Positions 28,340-37,340 are shown, counted from the stretch's first letter. The stretch is 53,916 nt of DNA from Sphingobacterium bovisgrunnientis (GCF_009829085.1 NZ_WUQY01000029.1:1-53916); one strand, 5' to 3'. Numbers and translations: made by a program. Notes: generated by a model not told the origin, from the letters alone.

Positions 28340-28948
28340 ATGTCTAATTCAATCATTTTACCTGCGTGTTATCTTCCTCCAGTGCCTTATTTTCATGCAA
28401 TTGCACGAAATGAAGGAAATATCATACTTGATAAACATGAGCATTTTCCAAAGCAAACTTTTCGTAATAGAACTGGAATAGCGACAGCAAATGGTATTTT
28501 GAATTTAGTTGTGCCTATTGATCATGGGCGCAAAATGCATATGCCTATGAAGGATGTCAAGATTAATTACGATCACGATTGGCAGCGTTTACATTGGTTG
28601 AGTATACAGACAGCTTACCGCAGTTCGGCTTATTTTGAATATTATGAAGATGATTTTAAAGCGCTTTATGATACGAATTATGAATATTTGTTCGACTATA
28701 ATGTTGCGCAGTTAGAATTAGTACTAAAATGTCTTAAGTTAAAACGTACAATAGAGTTTACACAAAAATTTTCTAAGACTTATGATCAGCTAGATTTACG
28801 TAATCTCATTCATCCCAAAAAAGAATCAGTTTACGTAAATCCTAAACCTTATTACCAAGTTTTTGAGGAAAGAACTGGATTTATTCCGAATGTTAGCATT
28901 ATTGATCTAATATTTAACCAAGGTCCCCAAAGCAAAAATTATTTGTAG
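28340..28948 (+). CDS. WbqC family protein
   Basis: The 202-residue protein matches the WbqC-like family (PF08889): LPACYLPPVPYFHAIA at the start, KHEHFPKQTFRNRTGIATANG, LNLVVPI and WQRLHWLSIQTAYRSSAYFEYY. The family is widespread in Bacteroidota and appears in O-antigen or modified-sugar clusters; the reaction is not established. Here it faces an acyltransferase/GT2 pair, which would suit an envelope role, but the genes are divergent. Confidence 0.85.
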   Translation: MSNSIILPACYLPPVPYFHAIARNEGNIILDKHEHFPKQTFRNRTGIATANGILNLVVPIDHGRKMHMPMKDVKINYDHDWQRLHWLSIQTAYRSSAYFEYYEDDFKALYDTNYEYLFDYNVAQLELVLKCLKLKRTIEFTQKFSKTYDQLDLRNLIHPKKESVYVNPKPYYQVFEERTGFIPNVSIIDLIFNQGPQSKNYL

Positions 28949-29021
28949 TATATCTGCTCTCACATTCTAAAACTTTTAGAGCCTGTTGTTGTTATGAGAA
29001 TATAAAGCCTAAAAGTATTTT

Positions 29022-29681
29022 ATGTCTAAATATTTAACACTTGTTATTTGCCTGATTTGCGCTGTGCAAATTTCTCATGCGCAAAAGGGAGCTGATACTA
29101 TTCACTACCGTAAGGTTTATTATTTTGCAGGAACTGGACTTGCTTTACCAATAGGTAAAACTAAAGAAGTACTTTCTCCAAAATTATTCTCGGGAAGTAT
29201 GGGTTTGGATATTTCCTTGAAAAATCCCAAGTATTATCTCTATCCAGCGTTGTACACGTTTAATTTTGCTTACGATCAGAAGATTGCCGATAATAAATAT
29301 AATCATACAATAGAAAATGGTAATTCAAGTATCTATATGTTAAGCTTAGCAGGTGGCACTCGTAAACAAATGAAACGTTTGAATACCTATGTCTATGCTG
29401 GTCCTAGTTTCGGATTAGTGAATGAGCCGCGTGCACAGCAAATTGGTACTACAGTCAAAATAGATTACAAACGTTCTTTTGCTATTGGAGGTAAATTGGG
29501 GATAGGTGCTGATTATAAATTCAAAAGTTTCTTTCTTGGTGGAGAAGCGGGCTATATGGGGCATTTGACAAGAATACAAGATCGCCCATTTCATGCTTTA
29601 ACTGTATTATTCGGCTTAAAATCGGATATAACTAGACTCAGCGACAAGGTCGTCGAAATTATTATACCGTCTTCAAACTAA
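29022..29681 (+). CDS. Predicted outer-membrane beta-barrel protein, unknown
   Basis: The 219-residue protein has a signal peptide (cleavage after SHAQ, about residue 21) followed by alternating beta-strand-like stretches with aromatic ends (YYFAGTGLALPIG, YYLYPALYTFNFAY, FFLGGEAGYMG). This suits a small outer-membrane barrel. I see no specific family. It is separate from the WbqC gene (73 bp gap) and is followed by two hairpin/T-run units that would end its transcript. Confidence 0.55.
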   Translation: MSKYLTLVICLICAVQISHAQKGADTIHYRKVYYFAGTGLALPIGKTKEVLSPKLFSGSMGLDISLKNPKYYLYPALYTFNFAYDQKIADNKYNHTIENGNSSIYMLSLAGGTRKQMKRLNTYVYAGPSFGLVNEPRAQQIGTTVKIDYKRSFAIGGKLGIGADYKFKSFFLGGEAGYMGHLTRIQDRPFHALTVLFGLKSDITRLSDKVVEIIIPSSN

Positions 29682-29768
29682 AAGTCATTTGTTAAAAAAA
29701 TGTTAAAATAAAATATCTAAATAATAAAGTGAATGCTATATGCGTTTTATGAGTAGAAATTAATATTC

Positions 29769-29840
29769 ATAATTTCATATTTAGGTTAATAATTGGTTTG
29801 GTAACCCCTGAAGCTCTCCGCTTCAGGGGTTTCTTTTTTA
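29769..29840 (+). ncRNA. Repeated hairpin unit A (candidate small RNA or terminator cassette)
   Basis: A 36-base segment (29769-29804), identical to 29904-29939, is followed by a stem of about 12 bp (29803-29814 with 29820-29831), a UCUCC loop (29815-29819) and a T-run. The loop and closing C-G pair are the same as in unit B although the stem sequence differs. It works at least as a terminator for the outer-membrane protein gene. The conserved upstream segment and loop suggest a structured RNA in its own right. Confidence 0.5.
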
Positions 29841-29903
29841 TTTCTAATTATTCTTAATCTTGGCATATTATTTGATATTAAATATTCGAATATAAAATTT
29901 TCA

Positions 29904-29969
29904 ATAATTTCATATTTAGGTTAATAATTGGTTTGGTAAACCCTGTACTCTCCGTACAGGGTTTTTTTA
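29904..29969 (+). ncRNA. Repeated hairpin unit B (candidate small RNA or terminator cassette)
   Basis: This is the second copy, starting 135 bp after unit A: the same 36-base segment (29904-29939), then an 11-bp stem (29938-29948 with 29954-29964) closing on an identical UCUCC loop (29949-29953) and a run of seven T. The stop codon of the convergent acetyltransferase (29967-29969) lies at the end of the T-run. Confidence 0.5.
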
Positions 29970-30560
29970 TAATTCTTGCTTTCGATAATAATACTTTTTG
30001 TCTTCTTCCGTAATTTCACGCAACACTTTACAAGGGTTTCCGACAGCGATTACATTTGATGGAATATCTTTGGTAACTACAGATCCCGAGCCTATTACAG
30101 TATTGTTGCCAATATTTACATTGGGATTTATCACGGTATTTCCTCCGATCCATACATTGTCACCAATAGTTACAGGTAGTGCATATTCCAATCCTGTGTT
30201 TCTTATTTCGTGATGAATGGGGTGTCCTGCTGTATAAATCGCAACATTAGGTCCAAACATGACATTCTCGCCAATAGTTACAGGCGCGCAATCCAAAATT
30301 GTCAAATGATAGTTGGAAAAGAAATTATTTCCGATTCTAATATTGAAGCCATAGTCACAATAAAAAGGTTGTTCTATACAGAATAATGCATCTGTATTTG
30401 CAAATAAACCTCTAATTAGCCCTTTTCGTTCTTTATAATTTTTGGGATCAATTTGATTGTATCTATAACAAGTGCGTTGCGCTTCAAGTCTCGCTTTTTG
30501 TAATTCTCTATCTGAAGCCATGTATGGCTTTCCAGCAATCATTTTTTCTTTTTCTGTCAT
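29967..30560 (-). CDS. Sugar O-acetyltransferase (maltose/galactoside acetyltransferase type)
   Basis: The 197-residue protein is a hexapeptide-repeat (left-handed beta-helix) acetyltransferase. The N-terminal Mac domain (MTEKEKMIAGKPYMASDRELQKAR) and repeats such as ITIGENVMFGPNVAIYTAGHPIH (catalytic His in TAGHP) and IGDNVWIGGNTVINPNVNIG are typical of Maa/LacA. It acetylates a sugar from acetyl-CoA in the cytosol; the sugar is unknown. It is a single gene, divergent from gpsA. Confidence 0.88.
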   Translation of the reverse strand: MTEKEKMIAGKPYMASDRELQKARLEAQRTCYRYNQIDPKNYKERKGLIRGLFANTDALFCIEQPFYCDYGFNIRIGNNFFSNYHLTILDCAPVTIGENVMFGPNVAIYTAGHPIHHEIRNTGLEYALPVTIGDNVWIGGNTVINPNVNIGNNTVIGSGSVVTKDIPSNVIAVGNPCKVLREITEEDKKYYYRKQEL

Positions 30561-30655
30561 GCTTTTTGTCTGTGTGTGAATATTCCATTAAGATAGCTAA
30601 AGTCATTTTTATTCCATTAATTTAAGTTAAGAATCCGCTATACATTTATATTAAG

Positions 30656-30663
30656 TATCTTTG
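30656..30663 (+). promoter_or_regulatory. TAnnTTTG box before gpsA operon
   Basis: TATCTTTG ends 15 bp before the gpsA ATG at 30679, implying a leader of about 10 bases if spacing follows the tRNA promoter. No exact TTG is found at -33. Confidence 0.45.
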
Positions 30664-30678
30664 TAAAATCATTAAAGT

Positions 30679-31689
30679 ATGGATAAACACATTTCAAATA
30701 GGATTGGTGTCATCGGGAGTGGTAGTTGGGCGACGGCTATGATTAAGATGTTGACAGACAATCTAACAGAAAAAGATATATATTGGTGGGTTAGAAAGCA
30801 AGAGGATATCGATTACATTCAATCGTATAATCATAATCCAAGTTATTTGACCGCTGTCGAAATTAAAATACCTTTTGAAAACATTTCTTCTGAAGTGAAG
30901 TTTGTATTTGATAGGAGTGATGTTGTCGTGTTAAATACACCTGCAGCTTATCTTAAAGATGCTTTGCAAGGTCTTACGGCAGATGATTTTAAAGACAAAA
31001 TCATTGTTTCAGCCATAAAAGGCATTATTCCAGATGAAAATCAAATAATAGGTGAATACTTGACAAGCACGTACAATGTTCCCTTAGAAAATATAGTTGT
31101 AATAGGTGGTCCTTGCCATGCAGAAGAAGTTTCGCAAGAGAAGTTGTCGTATTTGACTTTTGGATGTAATACTATTGAAAATGCCGAAGCAGTTGCTTCA
31201 TTCTACAAAAGCAGATACATCAATACCATTATTTCGGATGATATTTTTGGCATTGAGTATGGCGCTGTTTTAAAAAATATTTATGCTTTGGCAGGTGGAA
31301 TTTGTCATGGCTTAGGTTTTGGAGATAATTTCCAAGCGGTATTGGTGTCGAATGCTATCCGCGAGATGGAGTATTTTGTAGAGGCTATAAGTCCCGCTTC
31401 AAGAGACATTAATGCATCCGCGTATTTAGGCGACTTGTTGGTGACTGCTTATTCACAATTCAGCCGTAATCGAACTTTTGGTAATATGATTGGTAAAGGT
31501 TACAGCGTGAAATCAGCACAATTAGAAATGAATATGGTAGCAGAAGGTTATTATGCATCTAATTGTATACAGGGTATTATCGCGCGATATCAATTGGATA
31601 TGCCGATTTGCCATATGGTGTACCAAATCCTGTATAATAATAGTCCAGCAATAAAAGAAGTTAACATATTAGCACAGAAATTGTCGTAA
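30679..31689 (+). CDS. gpsA: Glycerol-3-phosphate dehydrogenase [NAD(P)+]
   Basis: The 336-residue enzyme reduces DHAP to sn-glycerol-3-phosphate for phospholipid synthesis. It has the Rossmann motif GVIGSGSWATAM, VVIGGPCHAEEV and the catalytic-Lys region EYGAVLKNIYALAGGICHGLGFGDN. Length is standard. It leads a run with hemF and two M16 peptidase genes (gaps of 5 and 13 bp, then an 11-bp overlap). Confidence 0.94.
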   Translation: MDKHISNRIGVIGSGSWATAMIKMLTDNLTEKDIYWWVRKQEDIDYIQSYNHNPSYLTAVEIKIPFENISSEVKFVFDRSDVVVLNTPAAYLKDALQGLTADDFKDKIIVSAIKGIIPDENQIIGEYLTSTYNVPLENIVVIGGPCHAEEVSQEKLSYLTFGCNTIENAEAVASFYKSRYINTIISDDIFGIEYGAVLKNIYALAGGICHGLGFGDNFQAVLVSNAIREMEYFVEAISPASRDINASAYLGDLLVTAYSQFSRNRTFGNMIGKGYSVKSAQLEMNMVAEGYYASNCIQGIIARYQLDMPICHMVYQILYNNSPAIKEVNILAQKLS

Positions 31690-31694
31690 AAATC

Positions 31695-32588
31695 ATGACA
31701 AAACAACATATAGCAGCATCTTATCAGACAATACAAGACGAAATCACAAAAGCGCTTGAGGAATTAGATGGAGGAGCGAAATTCCAAGAAGAGATTTGGG
31801 AACGCGAAGGCGGAGGTGGTGGAAGAACCCGAATTATTCAAAATGGTAACATTTTAGAAAAAGGGGGCGTAAATTTTTCTTCTGTTCACGGAAAGTTGCC
31901 AGAACCAATAAAAAAGGCCTTTGGTGTAGACGAAGATGATTTTTTCGCTACAGGTGTGTCCATTGTTATCCATCCTAATAATCCGCATGTGCCTATTATT
32001 CACATGAATATTCGTTATTTTGAGTTGAATGAGCAGATTCGTTGGTTCGGAGGTGGTATTGATTTGACACCGCATTATGTCGTGGAAGATGACGCAGCAT
32101 TTTTCCATCAACAACTTAAAAATGTGTGTGATAACCACAAAGAAACATTCTACGCTGAGTTTAAGACATGGGCTGATAATTACTTCTTTATTAAACACAG
32201 AAACGAAACACGTGGTATTGGTGGTGTATTTTATGATAAATTAACTCCCGAAAAAACAGGCTTGAGCTATGAAGAAATTTTTAATTTCTCATGTGATTTG
32301 GGAAGAGCTTTTGCACCAACATATATTGAGTTAGTTAATGAACATCGTCATCAATCTTTCACACAGCGTGAAAAAGATTGGCAATTGTTGCGTCGCGGAC
32401 GTTATGTAGAATTTAACTTAGTTTACGATTCAGGGACTAAATTTGGATTAGAAACCAATGGACGTATTGAGTCGATTTTGATGAGTTTACCAGCACAAGC
32501 GAATTGGTTTTATGACTTCAAAGCAGAACCAGAATCAGAAGAGCAAAAAACTTTAGATTTGCTGAAGAAAGGTATTCAGTGGGTATAA
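31695..32588 (+). CDS. hemF: Oxygen-dependent coproporphyrinogen III oxidase
   Basis: The 297-residue enzyme converts coproporphyrinogen III to protoporphyrinogen IX using O2. Hallmarks are WEREGGGGGRTRI, KGGVNFSSVHG, SIVIHPNNPHVPIIHMNIRYFE, WFGGGIDLTPHY and RRGRYVEFNLVYDSGTKFGLET. It shows that the organism lives at least partly with oxygen. It is in the gpsA operon, with no other haem gene in the window. Confidence 0.96.
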   Translation: MTKQHIAASYQTIQDEITKALEELDGGAKFQEEIWEREGGGGGRTRIIQNGNILEKGGVNFSSVHGKLPEPIKKAFGVDEDDFFATGVSIVIHPNNPHVPIIHMNIRYFELNEQIRWFGGGIDLTPHYVVEDDAAFFHQQLKNVCDNHKETFYAEFKTWADNYFFIKHRNETRGIGGVFYDKLTPEKTGLSYEEIFNFSCDLGRAFAPTYIELVNEHRHQSFTQREKDWQLLRRGRYVEFNLVYDSGTKFGLETNGRIESILMSLPAQANWFYDFKAEPESEEQKTLDLLKKGIQWV

Positions 32589-32601
32589 TTATCAACTATT
32601 A

Positions 32602-33855
32602 ATGATAAATTTTAATCGTTTCAAACTAGATAATGGTTTGACAGTTTTGGTTCATGAAGACCATACTACGGCTATGGCGGTGGTGAATATTCTATATAAA
32701 GTAGGGGCTCGCGATGAATCTCCTGAGCAAACTGGTTTTGCCCATTTGTTTGAGCATTTGATGTTTGGAGGTTCGGTTAATATTCCGAATTACGATGCGC
32801 CGTTGCAATCTGTCGGCGGTGAAAATAATGCTTTTACAAGTAACGATATTACCAATTACTACATCACTCTTCCTTCGGATAATCTTGAAACAGCATTTTG
32901 GTTGGAAAGTGATAGAATGTTAAGTTTAGCTTTCAGTGAGCAAAGCTTAGAAGTTCAACGTCAAGTAGTTTGTGAAGAGTTTAAGCAACGTTATCTGAAT
33001 CAGCCTTACGGAGATGTATATTTAAAATTACGACCTTTAGCTTACAAAGTGCATCCGTATCGATGGGCAACGATTGGTAAGGAATTGAAACATATTGAGG
33101 ATGCAAAAATGGAAGATGTGAAAGCATTTTTCCATAAATTCTATACCCCTCAAAATGCCATTATGGTCGTAGCTGGTGATGTAACTTTGGAAGAAGTGAA
33201 AGCACTATCTGAAAAATGGTTTGCAGATATTCCGGCAGGAAATGCGTACGAAAGAAATCTGCCGCAAGAACCAAAACAAGTGGAGGCGCGTCAAGAAATC
33301 GTAGAGGCCGATGTACCTGTAGATGCTATTTATATTGCATTTCATGGAGTTGAGCGGTTGTCTCCAGATTACTATACCACTGATTTGATTTCTGATTTGC
33401 TATCTCGTGGTTCATCTTCGCGCTTGTATCGTTCTTTGGTAAAAGAAAATCAACTTTTCAGTGAGATTAATGCCTACATGATGGGCAGCATAGATACCAA
33501 TATGTTTGTGGTCGAAGGCAAACCTTTAGCTGGTGTTTCATTAGAAGAAGCTGAGCAACATATTTGGAAGGAGTTAGAGAAAATTAAATCCGAAAAAGTA
33601 GAAGAATCAGAACTTCAAAAGGTTAAGAATAAAGTAGAATCGACGATGCTTTTTGCGGAATTATCTATTTTGGATAAAGCGATGAATTTAGCATTTTTTG
33701 AAATGCTAAGTCAGGCGGAAGATTACAACCAAGAAGTCGCAAAATACGCAGCAGTGACAGCTGATGATGTCCTACGTGTAGCTAAGGAGCTGTTTTCGAA
33801 AGAAAATTCTTCCACACTTTTTTACAAATCAAAAGAGAAGGAAAATGCTGAATAG
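32602..33855 (+). CDS. M16 family zinc peptidase, catalytic subunit
   Basis: The 417-residue protein carries the inverted zinc motif HLFEH (HXXEH, in GFAHLFEHLMFGG) and the downstream Glu region, as in pitrilysin/MPP-type peptidases. It lacks a signal peptide, so it is probably cytosolic. The next gene encodes the partner subunit and overlaps by 11 bp. Such pairs form a clamshell that degrades small peptides. Confidence 0.9.
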   Translation: MINFNRFKLDNGLTVLVHEDHTTAMAVVNILYKVGARDESPEQTGFAHLFEHLMFGGSVNIPNYDAPLQSVGGENNAFTSNDITNYYITLPSDNLETAFWLESDRMLSLAFSEQSLEVQRQVVCEEFKQRYLNQPYGDVYLKLRPLAYKVHPYRWATIGKELKHIEDAKMEDVKAFFHKFYTPQNAIMVVAGDVTLEEVKALSEKWFADIPAGNAYERNLPQEPKQVEARQEIVEADVPVDAIYIAFHGVERLSPDYYTTDLISDLLSRGSSSRLYRSLVKENQLFSEINAYMMGSIDTNMFVVEGKPLAGVSLEEAEQHIWKELEKIKSEKVEESELQKVKNKVESTMLFAELSILDKAMNLAFFEMLSQAEDYNQEVAKYAAVTADDVLRVAKELFSKENSSTLFYKSKEKENAE

Positions 33856-35122
33856 AACGATAGCACCTGATTTTAAAGAGATAAAAGGTATTAACCTTGT
33901 GGAGCCAGAAAGGTTGGTTTATCCGAATGGCTTGAAAGCTTTTATTTTCCAGGCTACTGATTTGGATTTAATAAAATTGGAATTCACTTTTGATAATATT
34001 TTATTGAAAGAGCAATTAGCGATTTTGAATCCTGTACTTTCTTCGATGCTCAAAGAAGGAACCAAAACGTTGACATCGAAAGAAATAGCGGACACGGTTG
34101 ATTTTTATGGAGCTTATTTAATGCCAGAATACAGTTTTGACCAAAGCTCCTTGACGGTGTATACGATGCATAAATACGTAGATAAGGTATTACCGATTCT
34201 AGCTGATATTTTGCAAAATTCCATTATTCCGCAATCGGAATTGGACATAAATATTCGAAACAATAAGCAATCGTTGCAAATATCTTTGCAAAAAAATGAT
34301 GTGCTTGCAAGACGCAATTTTTATAAAGAGGTTTTTCAAGGTACGAGATATGGTGTTCTTCCTACAGAAGAAATTTATGATTCAATTTCACGTGATGCTA
34401 TTTTAGCATTATATCGTCGACAAATACAACCTTCAAATTGCAACTTGTTTGTTGCCGGAAATGTTGATGATAAGATAAAAAACTTGATTTCATCGTTTTT
34501 TGGTCAAGAATGGGAGAATAAAGAAGAGCTCTACAAGCCTGCAAGTATAGAATTTGGTTCTTACGCTTCAGAATTGTACATCGAAGAAAAACCTGATGCT
34601 TTGCAATCCGCTGTTAGATTAGGCGGTTTAACTATCAATCGTAGAGATGCTGATTTTCCAGCTTTACAATTTGTAAATACATTATTTGGCGGTTTTTTTG
34701 GTTCACGACTGATGCGTAATATTCGTGAAGAAAAGGGATATACGTATAGCATCGGATCGTATATCGGGAATCTGAGGCATACAGGCTTTATTACCATAGC
34801 TTCGGAAGTGGGAGTTGATGTGACGAAGCAGACGCTCGCTGAAATTCGGAAAGAATTTGAAATATTACGCCAAGAAAAAACTTCGGAAGACGAAATTGGA
34901 TTGGTGAGAAATTACATGCAAGGGATGTTGTTGGGAAGTTTGGAAAGCATATTTTCTCATGTAGATAAATTTAAAGCAGTTTATTTTTCTGGTTTAGATA
35001 CTGATTATTACAGTTATTATTCTGATGTAATCAAAAATATGGATGCTAGCAAAGTTCAAGATATTGCAATCCGTTATTTCGATTACGATAAATTATTTAA
35101 AGTAGTAGTTGGGAAGATTTAG
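33845..35122 (+). CDS. M16 family peptidase, non-catalytic partner subunit
   Basis: The 425-residue protein has the M16 fold but no HXXEH; the matching region reads PVLSSMLKEGTKTLTSKEIA. It keeps the second-half motif around FGGFFGSRLMRNIREEKGYTYS, which supplies the substrate-binding Arg/Tyr pair in two-subunit M16B enzymes. It overlaps the catalytic subunit gene and closes the gpsA-hemF-M16-M16 run. A long palindromic terminator follows. Confidence 0.88.
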   Translation: MLNRTIAPDFKEIKGINLVEPERLVYPNGLKAFIFQATDLDLIKLEFTFDNILLKEQLAILNPVLSSMLKEGTKTLTSKEIADTVDFYGAYLMPEYSFDQSSLTVYTMHKYVDKVLPILADILQNSIIPQSELDINIRNNKQSLQISLQKNDVLARRNFYKEVFQGTRYGVLPTEEIYDSISRDAILALYRRQIQPSNCNLFVAGNVDDKIKNLISSFFGQEWENKEELYKPASIEFGSYASELYIEEKPDALQSAVRLGGLTINRRDADFPALQFVNTLFGGFFGSRLMRNIREEKGYTYSIGSYIGNLRHTGFITIASEVGVDVTKQTLAEIRKEFEILRQEKTSEDEIGLVRNYMQGMLLGSLESIFSHVDKFKAVYFSGLDTDYYSYYSDVIKNMDASKVQDIAIRYFDYDKLFKVVVGKI

Positions 35123-35132
35123 AAAACAAAAT

Positions 35133-35181
35133 ATTAAATCAGAAAGCTCAATGATTAATTTCATTGAGCTTCTGATTTAAT
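35133..35181. terminator. Long bidirectional terminator with one bulged A
   Basis: About 21 bp on each side pair around TTAATT, with a single extra A in the left arm. It lies between the convergent M16 and DUF1343 genes, and the DUF1343 stop codon (35177-35179) is inside the right arm. Confidence 0.8.
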
Positions 35182-36322
35182 AGAGTAGGAAAGGAGAAAT
35201 TTCGGTTTGCCACTCTTCAATTCCTTCCTTTGTATTTATATTATGTTGTTTTAGATAATTAAAAGCATTTGGAATTCCTAGAAGCTTGTCTAAATGCCGG
35301 CTTCCAGTAGGATTTGCGTTTGTATAATAGTTTCGTTCGGTGAGTTTATCAGGGAATAATCGATAAATCAGTTGGATTAAATCAATAAAATACTGTACAG
35401 AATGAAATGTCTGTGGATTATTAGGAATAACTCTTAATCCATGACACAATTCTCCTGCAAAAAGACTTATTTCGGGTGTGTAATGTACAATTTCTAAAGT
35501 AGCATCAGTTAATTCTGCACTAGCTGAATTGTAAAGTAAATTGGCATCAATCCAAGGCGCACCAAATTGCGCAAATGGAAATTCAGTACCACGTCCTTCA
35601 TTGATATTTAAGCCTTCGCAAAGACATGCTCCAGCATAAGTATAAATTGTTCCTCTATTTTGGATAGCAGGTGAAGTTGGAAAAAATGTATATCCGATAT
35701 TTTCAGATCTATTCCAATTTTGCATTTTTAATACTTGTAAATCAATATTAGGATAATAAATAGCCTTAAAATATTGTGCTAATTCGCCAAAAGTACTATG
35801 ATGAGTTATGGGCATGTTGAATCTTCCGATGAAAGAGCTACACGATTCGTGCAAAAATGGACCTTCAGCAAACTGAATAGCATGAGCCATTGGATTTGGA
35901 CGATCTAAAAGTATTACTGGTTTATTATACTTTTCACAGCTTTCTAAGACATAAGTCATCGTCCATAAGTATGTGTAGAAACGCGCACCAATGTCCGGTA
36001 AATCTATTAGTATTATATCGATTTCTTCTAAATCATTTGCTGTAGGAGCAAGTTTTTCACTGTAGAGGCTTACAATAGGAATATTTGTTTTCGAGTCAAT
36101 TTGGTGCTTAATATAAGCACCATCTTCTCCTTTTGTATCAAACCCATGTTCGGGCGCAAACAATTTTACAATTCTCAAGCCTGCTTCTTTTAAGGCTATT
36201 CTGCTATGTAAACCGTTGCAGGTCAACGATGCGGCATTACATACTAGACCAATTCGTGCGTGTTGATAATTTTTAGCTTGTGATATAAGCACATCTATGC
36301 CAAAAAGTACGGTAGATTTCAT
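35177..36322 (-). CDS. DUF1343 protein, NamZ-like exo-beta-N-acetylmuramidase (GH171)
   Basis: A 381-residue protein with the DUF1343 features LVCNAASLTCNGLHS, KLFAPEHGFDTKGEDGAYI, LIDLPDIGARFYTYLWTM, LLDRPNPM and NEGRGTEFPFAQFGAPW. Known biology: the Bacillus subtilis member NamZ is an exo-lytic beta-N-acetylmuramidase and defines GH171. I choose the ATG at 36322; an upstream TTG (36337) is less likely. No signal peptide is evident in the chosen form, which is unusual for a cell-wall enzyme and suggests action on imported muropeptides. The gene follows the AraC regulator on the same strand. Confidence 0.8.
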   Translation of the reverse strand: MKSTVLFGIDVLISQAKNYQHARIGLVCNAASLTCNGLHSRIALKEAGLRIVKLFAPEHGFDTKGEDGAYIKHQIDSKTNIPIVSLYSEKLAPTANDLEEIDIILIDLPDIGARFYTYLWTMTYVLESCEKYNKPVILLDRPNPMAHAIQFAEGPFLHESCSSFIGRFNMPITHHSTFGELAQYFKAIYYPNIDLQVLKMQNWNRSENIGYTFFPTSPAIQNRGTIYTYAGACLCEGLNINEGRGTEFPFAQFGAPWIDANLLYNSASAELTDATLEIVHYTPEISLFAGELCHGLRVIPNNPQTFHSVQYFIDLIQLIYRLFPDKLTERNYYTNANPTGSRHLDKLLGIPNAFNYLKQHNINTKEGIEEWQTEISPFLLY

Positions 36323-36360
36323 CACCGAAAATAGCAAATTACATGTGAAAATAAGATAGT

Positions 36361-37221
36361 CTAATTCTTAGCTGGTGGAATATTGTCCTTTTTATACTGT
36401 TTAGGACTGGTGTCGGTTACACTTTTGAATATTTTATGGAAATTCACAAAGCTATTAAAACCACTCTCGAAACTAATTTCTTTTAGATTCATATCGGAAG
36501 ATTTCAGTAGTCTACAAGCATGAGAAACACGAAGTTCTGAGACAAATTGAATAGGCGTTTTTCCTGTTTTCTGTTTGAAATAACGGCAAAATGAATTTTT
36601 TGTCATTTTTGCTAAATCTGCCAGCGCATCCAACTCAACTTTACTGCGATAATTGTCTTTTATGTAATTTATTACATCGTTCATTCTTTTGTTATCAGAT
36701 GAATGGTTGAAAACCTCATAATTCTCACTGATTAATAGTTTTGGATTGTTTTTCTGAAAATAATAAAGTGATTCAATCAGCTTTGTGATTTTTAATATAT
36801 CCGACTGTTCACTTACATTATAAAAAAGGCTTGTAAATATCGATGAACACTGTTCGAGATACAGTGCTCTTGAAGAGTTTAGTATCAAATTTTGAAGATT
36901 CTTTGTTTCTTGGAGTTGAAAAAAATCATTTCCAAGGAAATTAGGTTTAAAATGAATAACTATACAATCAATTGGATTATGCTCATTTAAATAATCATCG
37001 TCAAATAACCAATAATGCGGTATATTAGGACCAATGAGTACGCAACTGTTTTCGGCAATACTTTGAATACAATCACCAACAAATAAAGTTCCTGTGCCTT
37101 TAGCCAAATAGATAAATTCAATCTCTTCGTGATAATGCCAAATGTTATGATTTTGAGGGTATGTATCCCTTCGCACATGAAGACTTTTGTGATAACTATC
37201 TGTTAAGCTCAATTTTTTCAT
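36361..37221 (-). CDS. AraC family transcriptional regulator
   Basis: The 286-residue protein has an N-terminal cupin sensor domain (WHYHEEIEFIYLAKGTGTLFVGD, with metal/sugar-pocket-like His residues) and a C-terminal AraC double HTH (about residues 185-280, DALADLAKMTKNSFCRYFKQKTGKTPIQF ... SFESGFNSFVNFHKIFK in parts). It is divergent from the fucP operon, with 146 bp between, so it is the obvious candidate regulator, with L-fucose or a catabolite as inducer. The gap holds four TTGG-type repeats. Confidence 0.9.
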   Translation of the reverse strand: MKKLSLTDSYHKSLHVRRDTYPQNHNIWHYHEEIEFIYLAKGTGTLFVGDCIQSIAENSCVLIGPNIPHYWLFDDDYLNEHNPIDCIVIHFKPNFLGNDFFQLQETKNLQNLILNSSRALYLEQCSSIFTSLFYNVSEQSDILKITKLIESLYYFQKNNPKLLISENYEVFNHSSDNKRMNDVINYIKDNYRSKVELDALADLAKMTKNSFCRYFKQKTGKTPIQFVSELRVSHACRLLKSSDMNLKEISFESGFNSFVNFHKIFKSVTDTSPKQYKKDNIPPAKN

Positions 37222-37240
37222 AGTGATAGCCTAAATTTAC

Positions 37241-37340
37241 TTGGTTATTCTTTGATCTTCTAAAACTACTAATTATTTGGGTAATATAGTTTATGTATTT
37301 GGTAAATTGGTTAATGCAAGTTTAAATGTTTACTAGTAAA
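37241..37340 (+). promoter_or_regulatory. Operator-like repeats in the AraC-fucP gap
   Basis: Four same-strand copies of TTGG(T/G)(T/A)AAT-like sequence occur: TTGGTTATT (37241), TTGGGTAAT (37277), TTGGTAAAT (37299) and TTGGTTAAT (37307). A perfect 12-bp palindrome, TTTACTAGTAAA, follows at 37329-37340, 28 bp before the fucP ATG. AraC proteins usually bind direct repeats, so these are candidate sites. Confidence 0.45.

Noticed and set aside
28966..28980. TCTAAAA-C-TTTTAGA palindrome after the WbqC gene
   Set aside because: Short AT-rich stem with a one-base centre and no T-run; not enough to call a terminator or operator.
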